64,000 nt of DNA from Mycobacterium sp. (lineage in GTDB: Bacteria > Actinomycetota > Actinomycetes > Mycobacteriales > Mycobacteriaceae). The notes beneath the pieces are model-generated. The model was given only the letters and a program-made list of their open reading frames with translations, did not search any database and had not been told where the DNA came from. The position numbers were made by a program, and so were the translations under genes. Below are positions 1 through 8,326 of the stretch, one piece after another (the stretch's first letter is position 1; each line of letters opens with the position of its first letter). The DNA lies in assembly GCA_025965895.1 (NCBI GenBank), contig JAOPWC010000118.1, positions 124,001 to 188,000 of the forward strand, given 5' to 3'.

Positions 1-1
1 C

Positions 2-1261
2 CAGCATTGTCTCCTGCAGCTGCACAACGCGCTGCAGGAGGAAAAAGAGGACATGCGCGCCGAGCTGATCGCCGAGGCCGGGGCGCCGCTGGCGATGACC
101 TATATCGCGCAGCTGGACTGGCCGCTCGCCGACGCTGTCCGCTGGCCCGCGGAGTACATCTCGGAGTTCGGTTGGGAACGCCAACTCGACCAGGACGCCA
201 AGATGGGCGTGCCCTACAACCGCGCGGTGGTCAAGGAACCGATGGGCGTGGTCGGCGCCATCACGCCCTGGAACTTCCCGTTCGAGATCATCAGCAACAA
301 AATGGGCCAGATTCTGGCGACCGGCAACACAGTGGTGCTCAAACCCGCGATCGAAACTCCGTGGAGCGCGCTGCGCTGGGGCCGGATCATCGCCGAGAAG
401 ACCGACATTCCGCCGGGCGTGGTGAACATCGTGCCGGCATCCGACAACGAAATCGCGCAGCGGTTGCTGACCGACCCACGCACCGACATGATCTCGTTCA
501 CCGGCTCCAGCGCTGTCGGCCAGCTGATCCAGCGACTCACCGCCGACACCATGAAGCGCAACCTGATGGAGCTCGGCGGCAAGTCGGCCTATCTCCTGCT
601 CGAGGATGCCGAGCTGGCCACGACCGTCGCTGGATGCATGGGGGCGCTGATGCACTCCGGTCAGGGCTGCGCGCTGACCACCCGGATGCTGGTGCCGCGC
701 CCGCGTTACGAGGAGGCCGTCGAGATGGCCACGGCGATTTTCGCCACCATCGGCGTCGGCGACCCGACCGACCCGGCTAATTTCTGTGGTCCATTGGTGT
801 CGGCGAAACAGCGCGACCGGGTGATGGACTACATCCGGATCGGCAAGGAGCAGGGCGGGCGTATCACGGTCGGGGGCGGCGCTCCGAAGGGGCTGGACCG
901 CGGCTATTTCGTCGCGCCAACGATTTTCGCGGACGTTACTCCGGATATGCGTATCTTCCAGGAGGAGATCTTCGGTCCCGTCATCACGATCACCCCATAT
1001 GACGGCGGCGACGACGGTGCCGTGGAGATGGCCAACAACTCGATGTACGGCCTGGCGGGCACCGTGATGGGGTCAAACGAGCGGGCCATGAAGGTCGCGC
1101 GCCGGATCCGCACCGGCTCGGTGAACGTCAACAGTGCCATCTTCTATGGCGCCGATGCGCCATTCGGCGGCTACAAGATGAGCGGCCTCGGGCGGCAGAA
1201 CGGCCTCGAAGGGTTCGAGCAGCACCTGCAGACCAAGGTCATCGCCTACGCAATCGACTGA
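2..1261 (+). CDS. Aldehyde dehydrogenase (5' end outside window)
   Basis: NAD(P)-dependent aldehyde dehydrogenase, expected to oxidise an aldehyde to its acid. The frame is open from base 2 and the upstream codons read like normal ALDH N-terminus, so the ATG at 53 is internal and the true start lies before the window; about 419 residues are visible of a usual ~490. Visible motifs are the PWNFP segment near 270, the general-base Glu in MELGGK (Glu codon 569-571), the catalytic Cys in SGQGCA (Cys codon 668-670) and the EEIFGPV segment near 960. A CoA-transferase gene follows after 31 bp on the same strand, suggesting one transcript in which an aldehyde intermediate is oxidised and the acid is then activated. 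The family is certain; the substrate is unknown. Confidence 0.93.
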   Translation, partial: QHCLLQLHNALQEEKEDMRAELIAEAGAPLAMTYIAQLDWPLADAVRWPAEYISEFGWERQLDQDAKMGVPYNRAVVKEPMGVVGAITPWNFPFEIISNKMGQILATGNTVVLKPAIETPWSALRWGRIIAEKTDIPPGVVNIVPASDNEIAQRLLTDPRTDMISFTGSSAVGQLIQRLTADTMKRNLMELGGKSAYLLLEDAELATTVAGCMGALMHSGQGCALTTRMLVPRPRYEEAVEMATAIFATIGVGDPTDPANFCGPLVSAKQRDRVMDYIRIGKEQGGRITVGGGAPKGLDRGYFVAPTIFADVTPDMRIFQEEIFGPVITITPYDGGDDGAVEMANNSMYGLAGTVMGSNERAMKVARRIRTGSVNVNSAIFYGADAPFGGYKMSGLGRQNGLEGFEQHLQTKVIAYAID

Positions 1262-1292
1262 CCGCGCTCGACAAGCAAGCAACGAAGGAACC

Positions 1293-2504
1293 ATGACCGA
1301 CATCCTGAGTGGAATCCGTGTCGTCGAACTGGCGGCATGGACGTTCGTGCCTGCGGCCGGTGCCGTGCTCGCCGACTGGGGCGCCGACGTCATCAAGATC
1401 GAGCATCCCGAGACCGGCGACCCGCAACGCGGCCTGATCAGTTCCGGCATCGTCACCGCCGCTGGGGGAGTGAACCACTTCATCGAGCAACCGAACCGCG
1501 GCAAACGCAGCATCGGCCTGGACACTTCCAGCCCCGAGGGACTCGAGCTGCTGATGACACTGCTGGAAACCGCTGACGTGTTCATCACCAACCTGCTGCC
1601 GGACTCGCGTCAGCGCATGGGCATCGACGTGGAGCAGGTGCGTGCCCGCAACCCGAAGATCATCTACGCGCGCGGCCACGGCTACGGCACCAAGGGCGAC
1701 TTGGCATCCCAGGGCGGGTTCGATCTCGCGGCGTACTGGGCCCGAGGCGGGATCGGCGACGCGTACGCGGCCGGGGACGGGTCATATCCGCCGATCCAGC
1801 GACCGGCGTTCGGCGACTCGTACGGCGGCCTCGCCATCGCCGGGGGCATCGCCGCGGCACTGGTCAAGCGCGAGCGCACGGGCGAGCCTTCGGTGGTGGA
1901 CGTGTCCCTTCTCAACGCCGCGATCTGGCAGTTGGGTCCGGACATCGTTGGTGCCGGCGTCACCGGCCGGGACATCCCCAAGTTCCAGCTCGACGAGATG
2001 CCGAACCCGGTGGCCAGCATCTACAAGACCAGCGACAACCGATTCATCGCGTTCGTCCTGCTGCAGGCGGATCGGTTCTGGGCCGACTTCTGTACTCGAC
2101 TCGGCCGCACCGACCTGCTCGACGACGAACGCTTCTCCAACGCGGCCGCGCGCTTCGGCAACCGCAAGGAGTGCGTCGCCGAACTGCGCAGAGCCTTCGT
2201 CTCTGAAGACCTGGCCCACTGGGAGAAGGCGTTCGCCGGCTTCGACGGGGTATGGGATGTGATGCGCACCGCCCACGAGATCCACAACGATCCGCAGGCG
2301 ATCGCGAACGGGTACCTGCCGCGCACCACCGACGCCGACAATAACGAGTTCGCGCTGGCCGCCAGCCCGGTGCAGTTCGACGAGACGCCGCTGCGACTGA
2401 CCGCCGCGCCCGGCCACGGTGAACACACCGACGCGCTGCTCGCCGAACTGGGCTACAACGAGGACGAGATCATCGACTTCAAAATCAACTCGGTCATCTT
2501 GTGA
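1293..2504 (+). CDS. Family III CoA-transferase (CaiB/BaiF)
   Basis: Predicted cytosolic CoA-transferase moving CoA between carboxylic acids, 403 residues, a normal length for the family. The N-terminus (GIRVVELAAWTFVPAAG) has the Rossmann-like CaiB fold start, ADVIKIEHP follows at about 31-39, and the catalytic Asp is present (GGFDLAAYW, Asp144). The ATG at 1293 has an AAGGAA ribosome site upstream. It lies 31 bp after the aldehyde dehydrogenase, and its stop overlaps the start of the next gene (GTGA), so translation is probably coupled. It probably activates a catabolic acid without ATP. The substrate cannot be inferred. In contrast to the fused CoA-transferase at 28201, its active site looks intact. 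Confidence 0.92.
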   Translation: MTDILSGIRVVELAAWTFVPAAGAVLADWGADVIKIEHPETGDPQRGLISSGIVTAAGGVNHFIEQPNRGKRSIGLDTSSPEGLELLMTLLETADVFITNLLPDSRQRMGIDVEQVRARNPKIIYARGHGYGTKGDLASQGGFDLAAYWARGGIGDAYAAGDGSYPPIQRPAFGDSYGGLAIAGGIAAALVKRERTGEPSVVDVSLLNAAIWQLGPDIVGAGVTGRDIPKFQLDEMPNPVASIYKTSDNRFIAFVLLQADRFWADFCTRLGRTDLLDDERFSNAAARFGNRKECVAELRRAFVSEDLAHWEKAFAGFDGVWDVMRTAHEIHNDPQAIANGYLPRTTDADNNEFALAASPVQFDETPLRLTAAPGHGEHTDALLAELGYNEDEIIDFKINSVIL

Positions 2505-3433
2505 GCCGGCCAGTCGCCGGCCGATTCCTGCACGTCAATCTCAACGGCAAGTCGGCAGACGCCACCGGCGCCTTCTACAGCGCCATCCTGGGCCTGCAAT
2601 CGCGGATGCAGACCGACCCGAGCGTGCCGACGGACGGCAGCATGTTCGGCTTCGACGGCCCGATCCACAGCGACACTCGCTTCTACTACGACGTCCGGGG
2701 CGGCCGCGGCGGCTGCGCGTTGGAGGCGATCGAGTGGTTCAGCCCGGCGCTGTTGCCCGACACCCGCCCCGGTCCTGGTCGCCCCGGCATTCGGGCGGCG
2801 TGGTTCGCGGTTGCCGACCTCGACGGCACCGCCGCCGCGCTGCGCGACGCCGGTGCGATCGTCGGTTCGCAGGTTCACGGGCTGATCTCCGGCGAGCCTG
2901 CGGTGCTGGCGATCGACCCCGACGGGGTCGTAGTTGAGCTGACCCAGGCCACGGCAGCGTCCGCGCCCCTGTTCTGCGGGATCCTGCTGTCGGTCAGCGA
3001 CGCCGCAGCAGCGGTTCACTTCTTGACCACGATCGGGTTTGAGGTCAAGGAATCGCCTGAGGATAAAGTGGTTTCCGCCGACCGGCTGACCCCGGGCGGT
3101 GATTCCACGCCGGTGAACTGCCGCATGGCCCGGGTGGTTCTGCCGGAAGACGGCGGGCAGTTCTCGGTGCGACTGATCGAGCATCCCGACGCTGCCGGAC
3201 AGCGGGCGCCGGCAGGCGCGAACAGTCAGGGCCTCTATCGGTGCGCGCTGCGGGTCGATGATGTGAACGCAGCGCTGGCGGCCCTTCCCGACAGCGTCGA
3301 GGTGACGGCCGGGCCGGTGTATTGCCCGCTGCCGGGCACGAAGATCGGCGGCCTCAACATTGCGTTTTTGGCTTCACCCGACGGCGTGGTGTTCGAGTTC
3401 GTCGAGCGCCCGCTGAGCTATTTCCAGCGCTAG
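2501..3433 (+). CDS. VOC (glyoxalase/dioxygenase fold) two-module protein
   Basis: 310 residues made of two vicinal-oxygen-chelate halves, about residues 8-150 and 160-305, each starting with an HVNLN/CGILLSV-type strand and ending in a DPDGVVVEL/SPDGVVFEF motif. Such proteins are metal-dependent glyoxalases, epimerases or ring-cleaving dioxygenases. The GTG start at 2501 overlaps the TGA of the CoA-transferase (GTGA), which fixes the start and implies coupling. The second half ends with GVVFEFVE, where metal-binding Glu residues usually sit. The reaction cannot be assigned; methylmalonyl-CoA-epimerase-like or ring-cleavage roles are both possible. It is the last gene of the + strand operon and converges with the SDR gene. 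Confidence 0.8.
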   Translation: MSRPVAGRFLHVNLNGKSADATGAFYSAILGLQSRMQTDPSVPTDGSMFGFDGPIHSDTRFYYDVRGGRGGCALEAIEWFSPALLPDTRPGPGRPGIRAAWFAVADLDGTAAALRDAGAIVGSQVHGLISGEPAVLAIDPDGVVVELTQATAASAPLFCGILLSVSDAAAAVHFLTTIGFEVKESPEDKVVSADRLTPGGDSTPVNCRMARVVLPEDGGQFSVRLIEHPDAAGQRAPAGANSQGLYRCALRVDDVNAALAALPDSVEVTAGPVYCPLPGTKIGGLNIAFLASPDGVVFEFVERPLSYFQR

Positions 3434-3461
3434 TCAGCGCGGGGGATACCGCTGCGTCACT

Positions 3462-4373
3462 TCACGAGGTAGGCAGGGGACCTGCCAGCCCGCGCGGCGA
3501 TGTGCCCCACAACCAGCTGACCGCTTGGCCTAACTCCGCATACTGCAGGCCGACACCGTCTTTCGCGGGATAACGCTCCGCCGACTCGGTGAAACCGATG
3601 ATCCGGCTGAGCTTATGGCCGTTGACCCGCAGGATCTGCCCGGTCAGCCAGGACGATTCGGCCGACTGCAGCCAAGCGACCACGGCCGAACTGCGGGCAG
3701 GATCCAGCGCCGGGTTGTCAGCGGCCGCACCGCTGAAGAAATCCTCACTGATCCTCGTCACGGCCAACGGTGAAATCGCGTTTACCGCAACGCCGTAGCG
3801 ACGCATCTCCATCGCGGTGACGACCGTCAAGTTCGCGATCGCGGCCTTCGCGGCGCCGTAGGCACTTTGGCCGATATTGCCCCAAAGGCCAGCGCCGGAC
3901 ACAGTGTTGACGATGCGTGCATCCACTGGGTTGCCCTGCTTCGCCTGATCGCGCCAGTAGTCGCAGGCGTGCTTGGTCACCGCGAACGTGCCCTTCAGGT
4001 GCACCGCGATCACGGCGTCCCAGTCGGCTTCTGTGGCCCCGGTGATCATTGCGTCGCGCACGATGCCGGCGTTGTTCACCACACCCGTAAGCGTCCCGAA
4101 AGTCGACACTGCGGTGCCGATCATGTCGGCCACGTCGTCCCAGGCGGCGACCGAGCCGGTGTGCGCGACGGCCTTGCCACCGGCCTGTTCGATCTCGGCG
4201 ACCACCTTCGCAGCCGGTCCATCCCCGTCGCCTCCCGTGCCGTCGCGGCTGACTCCCGGGTCGTTGACCACCACGGCGGCGCCTCGCTCCGCCAGGTCAA
4301 GGCAGTGTGCGCGGCCAATGCCGCGGCCGCCGCCGGTCACCAACACGACGCGGCCGGTCAACGGTGCGGTCAT
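3462..4373 (-). CDS. Short-chain dehydrogenase/reductase
   Basis: 303-residue classical SDR. The nucleotide-binding TGGGRGIG lies at 13-20, NNAG at 100-103, and the catalytic residues are Ser159, Tyr172 and Lys176 (YGAAK). A long insertion rich in Gly/Asp after the second strand (about 41-56) matches the multifunctional-enzyme type 2/FabG-like 3-hydroxyacyl-CoA dehydrogenases, and the length is like Rv3548c-type mycobacterial SDRs (recalled, not searched). It probably oxidises a 3-hydroxyacyl-CoA. The ATG at 4373 has GGAGAAG upstream, and the preceding CoA hydrolase gene ends 12 bp before it, so the two are co-transcribed. Confidence 0.9.
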   Translation of the reverse strand: MTAPLTGRVVLVTGGGRGIGRAHCLDLAERGAAVVVNDPGVSRDGTGGDGDGPAAKVVAEIEQAGGKAVAHTGSVAAWDDVADMIGTAVSTFGTLTGVVNNAGIVRDAMITGATEADWDAVIAVHLKGTFAVTKHACDYWRDQAKQGNPVDARIVNTVSGAGLWGNIGQSAYGAAKAAIANLTVVTAMEMRRYGVAVNAISPLAVTRISEDFFSGAAADNPALDPARSSAVVAWLQSAESSWLTGQILRVNGHKLSRIIGFTESAERYPAKDGVGLQYAELGQAVSWLWGTSPRGLAGPLPTS

Positions 4374-4385
4374 TCGTTCTTCTCC

Positions 4386-5579
4386 TCAGGCTCCGAACAA
4401 TTGGCTGATCAGGCGTCGCCGTTGTGTCCAGTCGGCATCGCGCAGGTCGGCGTGACCCGATTCGGTGACGATTACATCGACGTCGTGGGCCGGAGTCGAC
4501 GTCGGGCGGGTCAGCTGCGCGACGAGCGGCGAGCGGCCGTTGGTGGTGGACGGGACCGCAATGATCGACAATCCATCGCGGCTCATCCGGGCGGCCGTGC
4601 AGTAGTCGGGATGACCGCCGATGCCGCCGACCACCTTGTCGCCGATGCCTTCGACGTTGACCTGTCCGACCGGATCAATCTCGATCGCGGTGTTGACCGC
4701 GACCAGCGGCGCGCCCCGCGACAGTCGGGTCAGGTCGTGGGTGTAGTCGATGCCCCGCAGGATTTGCCTACCCTCGGCCCAGTCGTACAGCGTGTCGGTG
4801 CCGAGCAGATACGTGGCCGACGGCGTGCCGGCGAGAAGCCCTCGGCGCTCGAGGTCGACGACGGCGTCGGTCAGTAGGCCGGTGTCGATGCGCAGCGGCA
4901 CCTTGGCCCGCAGCAGCAGCGCAGTGCCCAGCTGCCCGGGCCCGTACTGCATCCGCGCGCCGGCGGGGATGAAGCGCAGCACCCCATCGGCCAGCGCTTC
5001 GTGCACGGACCCCGGGTCGGTACCCGGCACACTGGCGGGGCCGTCGCTGCTGTACCCGACCACGCGCACCCGGGACGGCTCGAGGGGCGGTTCCGCGCTG
5101 GCCGATGGGGCGACGGAGTCGACGATGGCCAGTACCGGCACCCCGTTGTCCACGAGCTCGCGCTGCCATGAGACCTCGGTGCCGAAGTGCGGCACACCGT
5201 CGCGGCGCACCACGCGGGTGATCAGCACATCGGGGCGCAACGGCCCGGCCAACAAGCCCGGGATCGCGGCCAGGCTGGTCGGCAGGAACCGCGCGGACGG
5301 ACTCCGCAGCACGTCGCGCACCCCCCAGCCCGGCATCAACGCGACCACGTCGGTGAAGGCGTCTACGTCCAGGCCGTCCAGCGGCGCAGGGAGCCAGCCG
5401 AGAACCAGGCGCAGCGAGCCCACCTCTCGGGCCACCTCGCTGAGCGCCCCGCACACCGACGTGCCGTCATCCAGGCAACGCACCGCCCCGACGCCGTCGC
5501 CCAGTGCCACCGTCGAGCCCGGGCGCAGCACCGACCGCAGTGCGGCCGAGAACTCCGAGTCAGTTTTGTTCGCGCTCAT
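4386..5579 (-). CDS. Acetyl-CoA hydrolase/CoA-transferase family protein
   Basis: 397 residues from the ATG at 5579. The family (acetyl-CoA hydrolase/4-hydroxybutyrate CoA-transferase) is shown by the C-terminal signature AIEIDPVGQVNVE followed by GGIGGHPDYC, and by the SVHEALADG region. Known members transfer or hydrolyse CoA thioesters through an active-site Glu. I chose ATG 5579 because it forms an ATGA overlap with the second repeat minicistron; a TTG at 5603 in the same frame would add eight residues (reading REEQTTP) that come from the repeat. The upstream acyl-CoA dehydrogenase is separated only by the tandem repeat at 5580-5643. The downstream SDR follows after 12 bp. Confidence 0.85.
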   Translation of the reverse strand: MSANKTDSEFSAALRSVLRPGSTVALGDGVGAVRCLDDGTSVCGALSEVAREVGSLRLVLGWLPAPLDGLDVDAFTDVVALMPGWGVRDVLRSPSARFLPTSLAAIPGLLAGPLRPDVLITRVVRRDGVPHFGTEVSWQRELVDNGVPVLAIVDSVAPSASAEPPLEPSRVRVVGYSSDGPASVPGTDPGSVHEALADGVLRFIPAGARMQYGPGQLGTALLLRAKVPLRIDTGLLTDAVVDLERRGLLAGTPSATYLLGTDTLYDWAEGRQILRGIDYTHDLTRLSRGAPLVAVNTAIEIDPVGQVNVEGIGDKVVGGIGGHPDYCTAARMSRDGLSIIAVPSTTNGRSPLVAQLTRPTSTPAHDVDVIVTESGHADLRDADWTQRRRLISQLFGA

Positions 5580-5643
5580 CGGTGTTGTCTGCTCTTCGCG
5601 CAAGCGCTCATCGGTGCTCTCTGCTCTTCGCGCAAGCGCTCAT
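5580..5643 (-). repeat. Two tandem 32-bp units forming overlapping 11-codon minicistrons (MIRU-like)
   Basis: On the minus strand two 32-bp units (5643-5612 and 5611-5580) each begin ATGAGCGCTTGCGCGAAGAG and match at 30 of 32 positions. Each unit encodes an 11-residue peptide (MSACAKSREHR and MSACAKSRQHR) whose TGA overlaps the next ATG as ATGA. The first ATG overlaps the TGA of the acyl-CoA dehydrogenase, and the last TGA overlaps the ATG of the CoA hydrolase. The layout resembles mycobacterial interspersed repetitive units, which are known to carry short ORFs overlapping flanking genes; the family assignment is inference. Confidence 0.85.
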
Positions 5644-6782
5644 CGCGGTTCTTTGGGTAGACCGAGCACCCGCTCTCCGAGGATGTTGCGTTGGATTTCG
5701 CTGGTGCCGCCGAGGATGGTCTGCGCGCGGCCGACCAGCATGTGGTGCACGAGTTCGTCATCGGCCGGGTCGGCGCACGCGTCGGTGCCGAGTACCTCAG
5801 TGGCCATGTCGCCCAGGTCGCGATCGGTCTCCGATGTCATGAGTTTCAGCACGGAGAACGCCGGTGACGTCAGGTCACCGGATTCAATGGCGCGCTGCCA
5901 GGTGAACCGCAGCAGCCACATCCGCGCCCACAGCTTGGTCAACGACCGGGATAGCACCGGATCGAGCAGGTTATGGTCGCGGGCCGCCTCGACCATCCGT
6001 TCGTGCAGCCGGAACATCGAGACGGCCTGCGAGCCGAGGGTCAGCCGCTCGCGGCCGAGGGTCACCAGGGCGATCGGCCACCCCTGTCCGACTTCTCCAA
6101 TCAGCGCGTCGTCGCCCAGTTCGGCACCGTCGAAGAACACCTCGTTGAACTTGCTTTCGCCATCCATCTGCAGCAGGGGCCGCACAGTGATCCCTGGGGC
6201 GTCCATCGGGACGACGAACATCGACAGGCCGCGGTGCTTGTCCGGGCCCGTGCGGGCGAGCAGAAGACCGTAGTTGGCGGACGCTGCGGCCGAACTCCAC
6301 ACCTTCTGACCGTCGATCCGCCAGCCGGTGTCGGTGTGCTGCGCGCGGGTTCGCACCCCCGCCAGGTCGGACCCGGCGCCGGGTTCGGAGAACAGCTGGC
6401 ACCAGATGTCCTCGCCGACCCGGATCGGCTCGAGGAAGAGCGCTTTCTGCTCATCCGAGCCGAACGCGATCAGCACCGGCCCGACCAGGTCGACGCCGGT
6501 GATCCCGAGCTGACGCGGTACCTCGGCACGCGCGCACTCCTCGGCGAAGACGGCTTGGAAAGCCACCGTTGCATCGGCGCCGCCGAACTCGCGCGGCCAG
6601 TGCAGGCAGGTGTAGCCGTGGTCCGCGAGATAGCGATGCCACTGCCGGCCAGGCTCGACGTCGGCTGCGGTCGGCGTGGGTCCGTAGTTGCGCAGTTCGG
6701 TGGGTTTGGGCGCACTATCCAGAAAAGCGCGGATCTCCGATCGCAGCGTGTCGAGGTCTTGGGTCTGCACCGACACCATCAC
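5640..6782 (-). CDS. Acyl-CoA dehydrogenase (FadE type)
   Basis: 380-residue FAD-dependent acyl-CoA dehydrogenase catalysing the first oxidation of beta-oxidation. Family motifs are WPREFGG near 60, LFSEPGAGSDLAG near 131, the DGQKVWSS strand near 152 and the C-terminal GGTSEIQRNILGERVLGLP. GTG 6782 and ATG 6779 are both possible starts. Its TGA overlaps the first ATG of the tandem repeat. A second, more divergent acyl-CoA dehydrogenase lies at 8327; mycobacterial steroid and side-chain enzymes often work as heteromeric pairs of this kind, but pairing here is only inferred from location. Confidence 0.92.
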   Translation of the reverse strand: MMVSVQTQDLDTLRSEIRAFLDSAPKPTELRNYGPTPTAADVEPGRQWHRYLADHGYTCLHWPREFGGADATVAFQAVFAEECARAEVPRQLGITGVDLVGPVLIAFGSDEQKALFLEPIRVGEDIWCQLFSEPGAGSDLAGVRTRAQHTDTGWRIDGQKVWSSAAASANYGLLLARTGPDKHRGLSMFVVPMDAPGITVRPLLQMDGESKFNEVFFDGAELGDDALIGEVGQGWPIALVTLGRERLTLGSQAVSMFRLHERMVEAARDHNLLDPVLSRSLTKLWARMWLLRFTWQRAIESGDLTSPAFSVLKLMTSETDRDLGDMATEVLGTDACADPADDELVHHMLVGRAQTILGGTSEIQRNILGERVLGLPKEPR

Positions 6783-6809
6783 TCCTTCAGATCGGGCGAC
6801 GGGTCGGTG

Positions 6810-7037
6810 TCACTTTCCGTCGAGATAGGTGTCGTATTCGCCGCGGGTCGCTTCCATCGCGTTGAGCCGGCGGGCCAGCAGGGTGATCTCGGACTCGTCG
6901 GCGTTGGCAGCCTTGAGCTCCTCCAGCCGGGCCCGGGTGCGGCCAATCTCGTCGACGAGGCGCTCGCGCGCCTCGTCTTTCGTGAGCAGATCCTGATCAG
7001 TCCAGTCCGAAACCGGAAGTTGCTCAATCCTGTCCAC
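6810..7037 (-). CDS. Small conserved-looking helical protein, 75 aa
   Basis: 75 residues starting at GTG 7037, with AGAAGGG placed correctly upstream. The product is strongly acidic/basic and probably all-helical: DEARERLVDEIGRTRARLEE then LLARRLNAMEATRGEYDTYL, which would make a helical hairpin. I do not recognise a named family. It lies between the amidohydrolase (18 bp upstream) and an acyl-CoA dehydrogenase (27 bp downstream), so it belongs to the operon. The same frame is open far upstream, but that part is antisense to nothing and simply overlaps the amidohydrolase in another frame, so I exclude it. Confidence 0.7.
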   Translation of the reverse strand: MDRIEQLPVSDWTDQDLLTKDEARERLVDEIGRTRARLEELKAANADESEITLLARRLNAMEATRGEYDTYLDGK

Positions 7038-7054
7038 GTCTGGCCCTTCTGCGG

Positions 7055-8206
7055 TCACGCCGCGCGCGGGAAGTTGTAGAACTCCCGAGCGTTCAACTCG
7101 ACCATCCGGTGAACCTCGTCGTCGGGCACGTTCTCCAATGCTTGAGCGGCGCGTTCCCGGCTCTGCGGCCAGAACGAGTCCGAGTGCGGGTAGTCGCATT
7201 CCCAGGTAATCCTGTCGATGCCGATCTGGTGGCGTGTCTGCACACCGAAGTCGTCTTCGATGAAGCAGCCGTGGATGTGCTTGTGGAACAGATAGCTCGG
7301 CGGGTGGTCCTGATTGATGTTGTTGTAGAAGCGGTGTTTGCGCCACACGCTGTCGCAGCGTTCCAGGATGTAGGGGATCCAGCCGATCCCGCCCTCAGAC
7401 AGACCGATCTTGAGGTGCGGGTGCCGGTAGAGCGTGTTGGAGAACAGCCAGTCGGTCATCGCAGTCATCGACATCGTGCCCATCAGCGTGACGAACACGG
7501 CGAACGGCGCATCCGGGGCTATCGGTGGCGGGAAGCCGCCGGACCCGAAGTGCTGAGCCAGCACCATGCCGGTCTCTTCCATGGCGGACAGCAGTGGGTC
7601 CCAGTGGTCAGAGTGAACCGAGGGAAGGCCGAGCCGGTCGGGCAGGTCGGGGAAGGTGACACACTTGGCGCCCTTGGCGGCGACCCGGTGGATTTCCTTC
7701 ACGCTGGCCTCGAGGTCCCAGAACGGCAGCATTGCGACCGGGATGAACCGGTCCGGCGCCGTCGCCGCCCACTCGTCGAGGTGGAAGTCGTTCCACGCCG
7801 CCGAACACAGTTTGGCCAGTTCCTTGTCCTCGCCCTCGGCGAAGACTGCGCCCGCGAAGCGGGGGAACGACGGGAAGCACGTCATCGCCTGCACGCCGTC
7901 GATGTCCATGTCGGCCACTCGCGCCTTGGAGTCGTAGCAGCCGGGGATCATGTCGTCGTAGCGCACCGGCTCGATCCCGTACTCCTCGGGCTTCTTCCCC
8001 GCGACCGCATTGAGGCCGATGTAGGGGTAGATGCGGCCCTCGTACTCCCACACCTGGGTCATTTGTTTGGTGTCGGGACGCTCCCACTCGATGATCTTCG
8101 GTCCCGCGTCCAGGTACTTCCTCGGAAGCCGATCGCTCCACACCTTCGGGTGCTCGATCAGGTGATCGTCGACCGAGATCAGCTCCATCCAGGGCTGCAA
8201 TGGCAC
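7055..8206 (-). CDS. Amidohydrolase-2 family metal-dependent hydrolase/decarboxylase
   Basis: 383 residues from GTG 8206, chosen because AAGAAGGAGG precedes it; an in-frame start at 8242 would lack a ribosome site. It is a TIM-barrel amidohydrolase-2 protein (aminocarboxymuconate-semialdehyde decarboxylase/resorcylate decarboxylase superfamily). Metal-ligand regions are SVDDHLIEH at the N-terminus, LAQHFGSGG in the middle and WECDYPHSDS near the C-terminus. Family members hydrolyse or decarboxylate cyclic or aromatic acids. It is the first of three paralogues in the window (others at 15633 and 26802). An AT-rich inverted repeat lies just upstream at 8244-8263. Confidence 0.87.
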   Translation of the reverse strand: MPLQPWMELISVDDHLIEHPKVWSDRLPRKYLDAGPKIIEWERPDTKQMTQVWEYEGRIYPYIGLNAVAGKKPEEYGIEPVRYDDMIPGCYDSKARVADMDIDGVQAMTCFPSFPRFAGAVFAEGEDKELAKLCSAAWNDFHLDEWAATAPDRFIPVAMLPFWDLEASVKEIHRVAAKGAKCVTFPDLPDRLGLPSVHSDHWDPLLSAMEETGMVLAQHFGSGGFPPPIAPDAPFAVFVTLMGTMSMTAMTDWLFSNTLYRHPHLKIGLSEGGIGWIPYILERCDSVWRKHRFYNNINQDHPPSYLFHKHIHGCFIEDDFGVQTRHQIGIDRITWECDYPHSDSFWPQSRERAAQALENVPDDEVHRMVELNAREFYNFPRAA

Positions 8207-8243
8207 CTGTGCCTCCTTCTGCGATTGGACACAAAACAGCAAA

Positions 8244-8263
8244 ACATTTAGTTATTTAAATGT
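8244..8263. promoter_or_regulatory. 7-6-7 inverted repeat upstream of amidohydrolase
   Basis: ACATTTA-GTTATT-TAAATGT is a perfect 7-bp inverted repeat in an AT-rich patch about 38 bp before the amidohydrolase start. AAACATTTA followed three bases later by ATTT is also found at 11068-11086 before the ligase gene, so both may be sites of one regulator. Binding is inferred. Confidence 0.45.
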
Positions 8264-8326
8264 GATTCTAGTCACCGGGCCGGTCGCTCAGCAAGGCAAC
8301 CTAGCCAACTATGTCGAAATGGGAGG

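Noticed and set aside
53..1261. ATG 53 as true start of the aldehyde dehydrogenase
   Set aside because: The frame is open upstream to the window edge and encodes normal family sequence.
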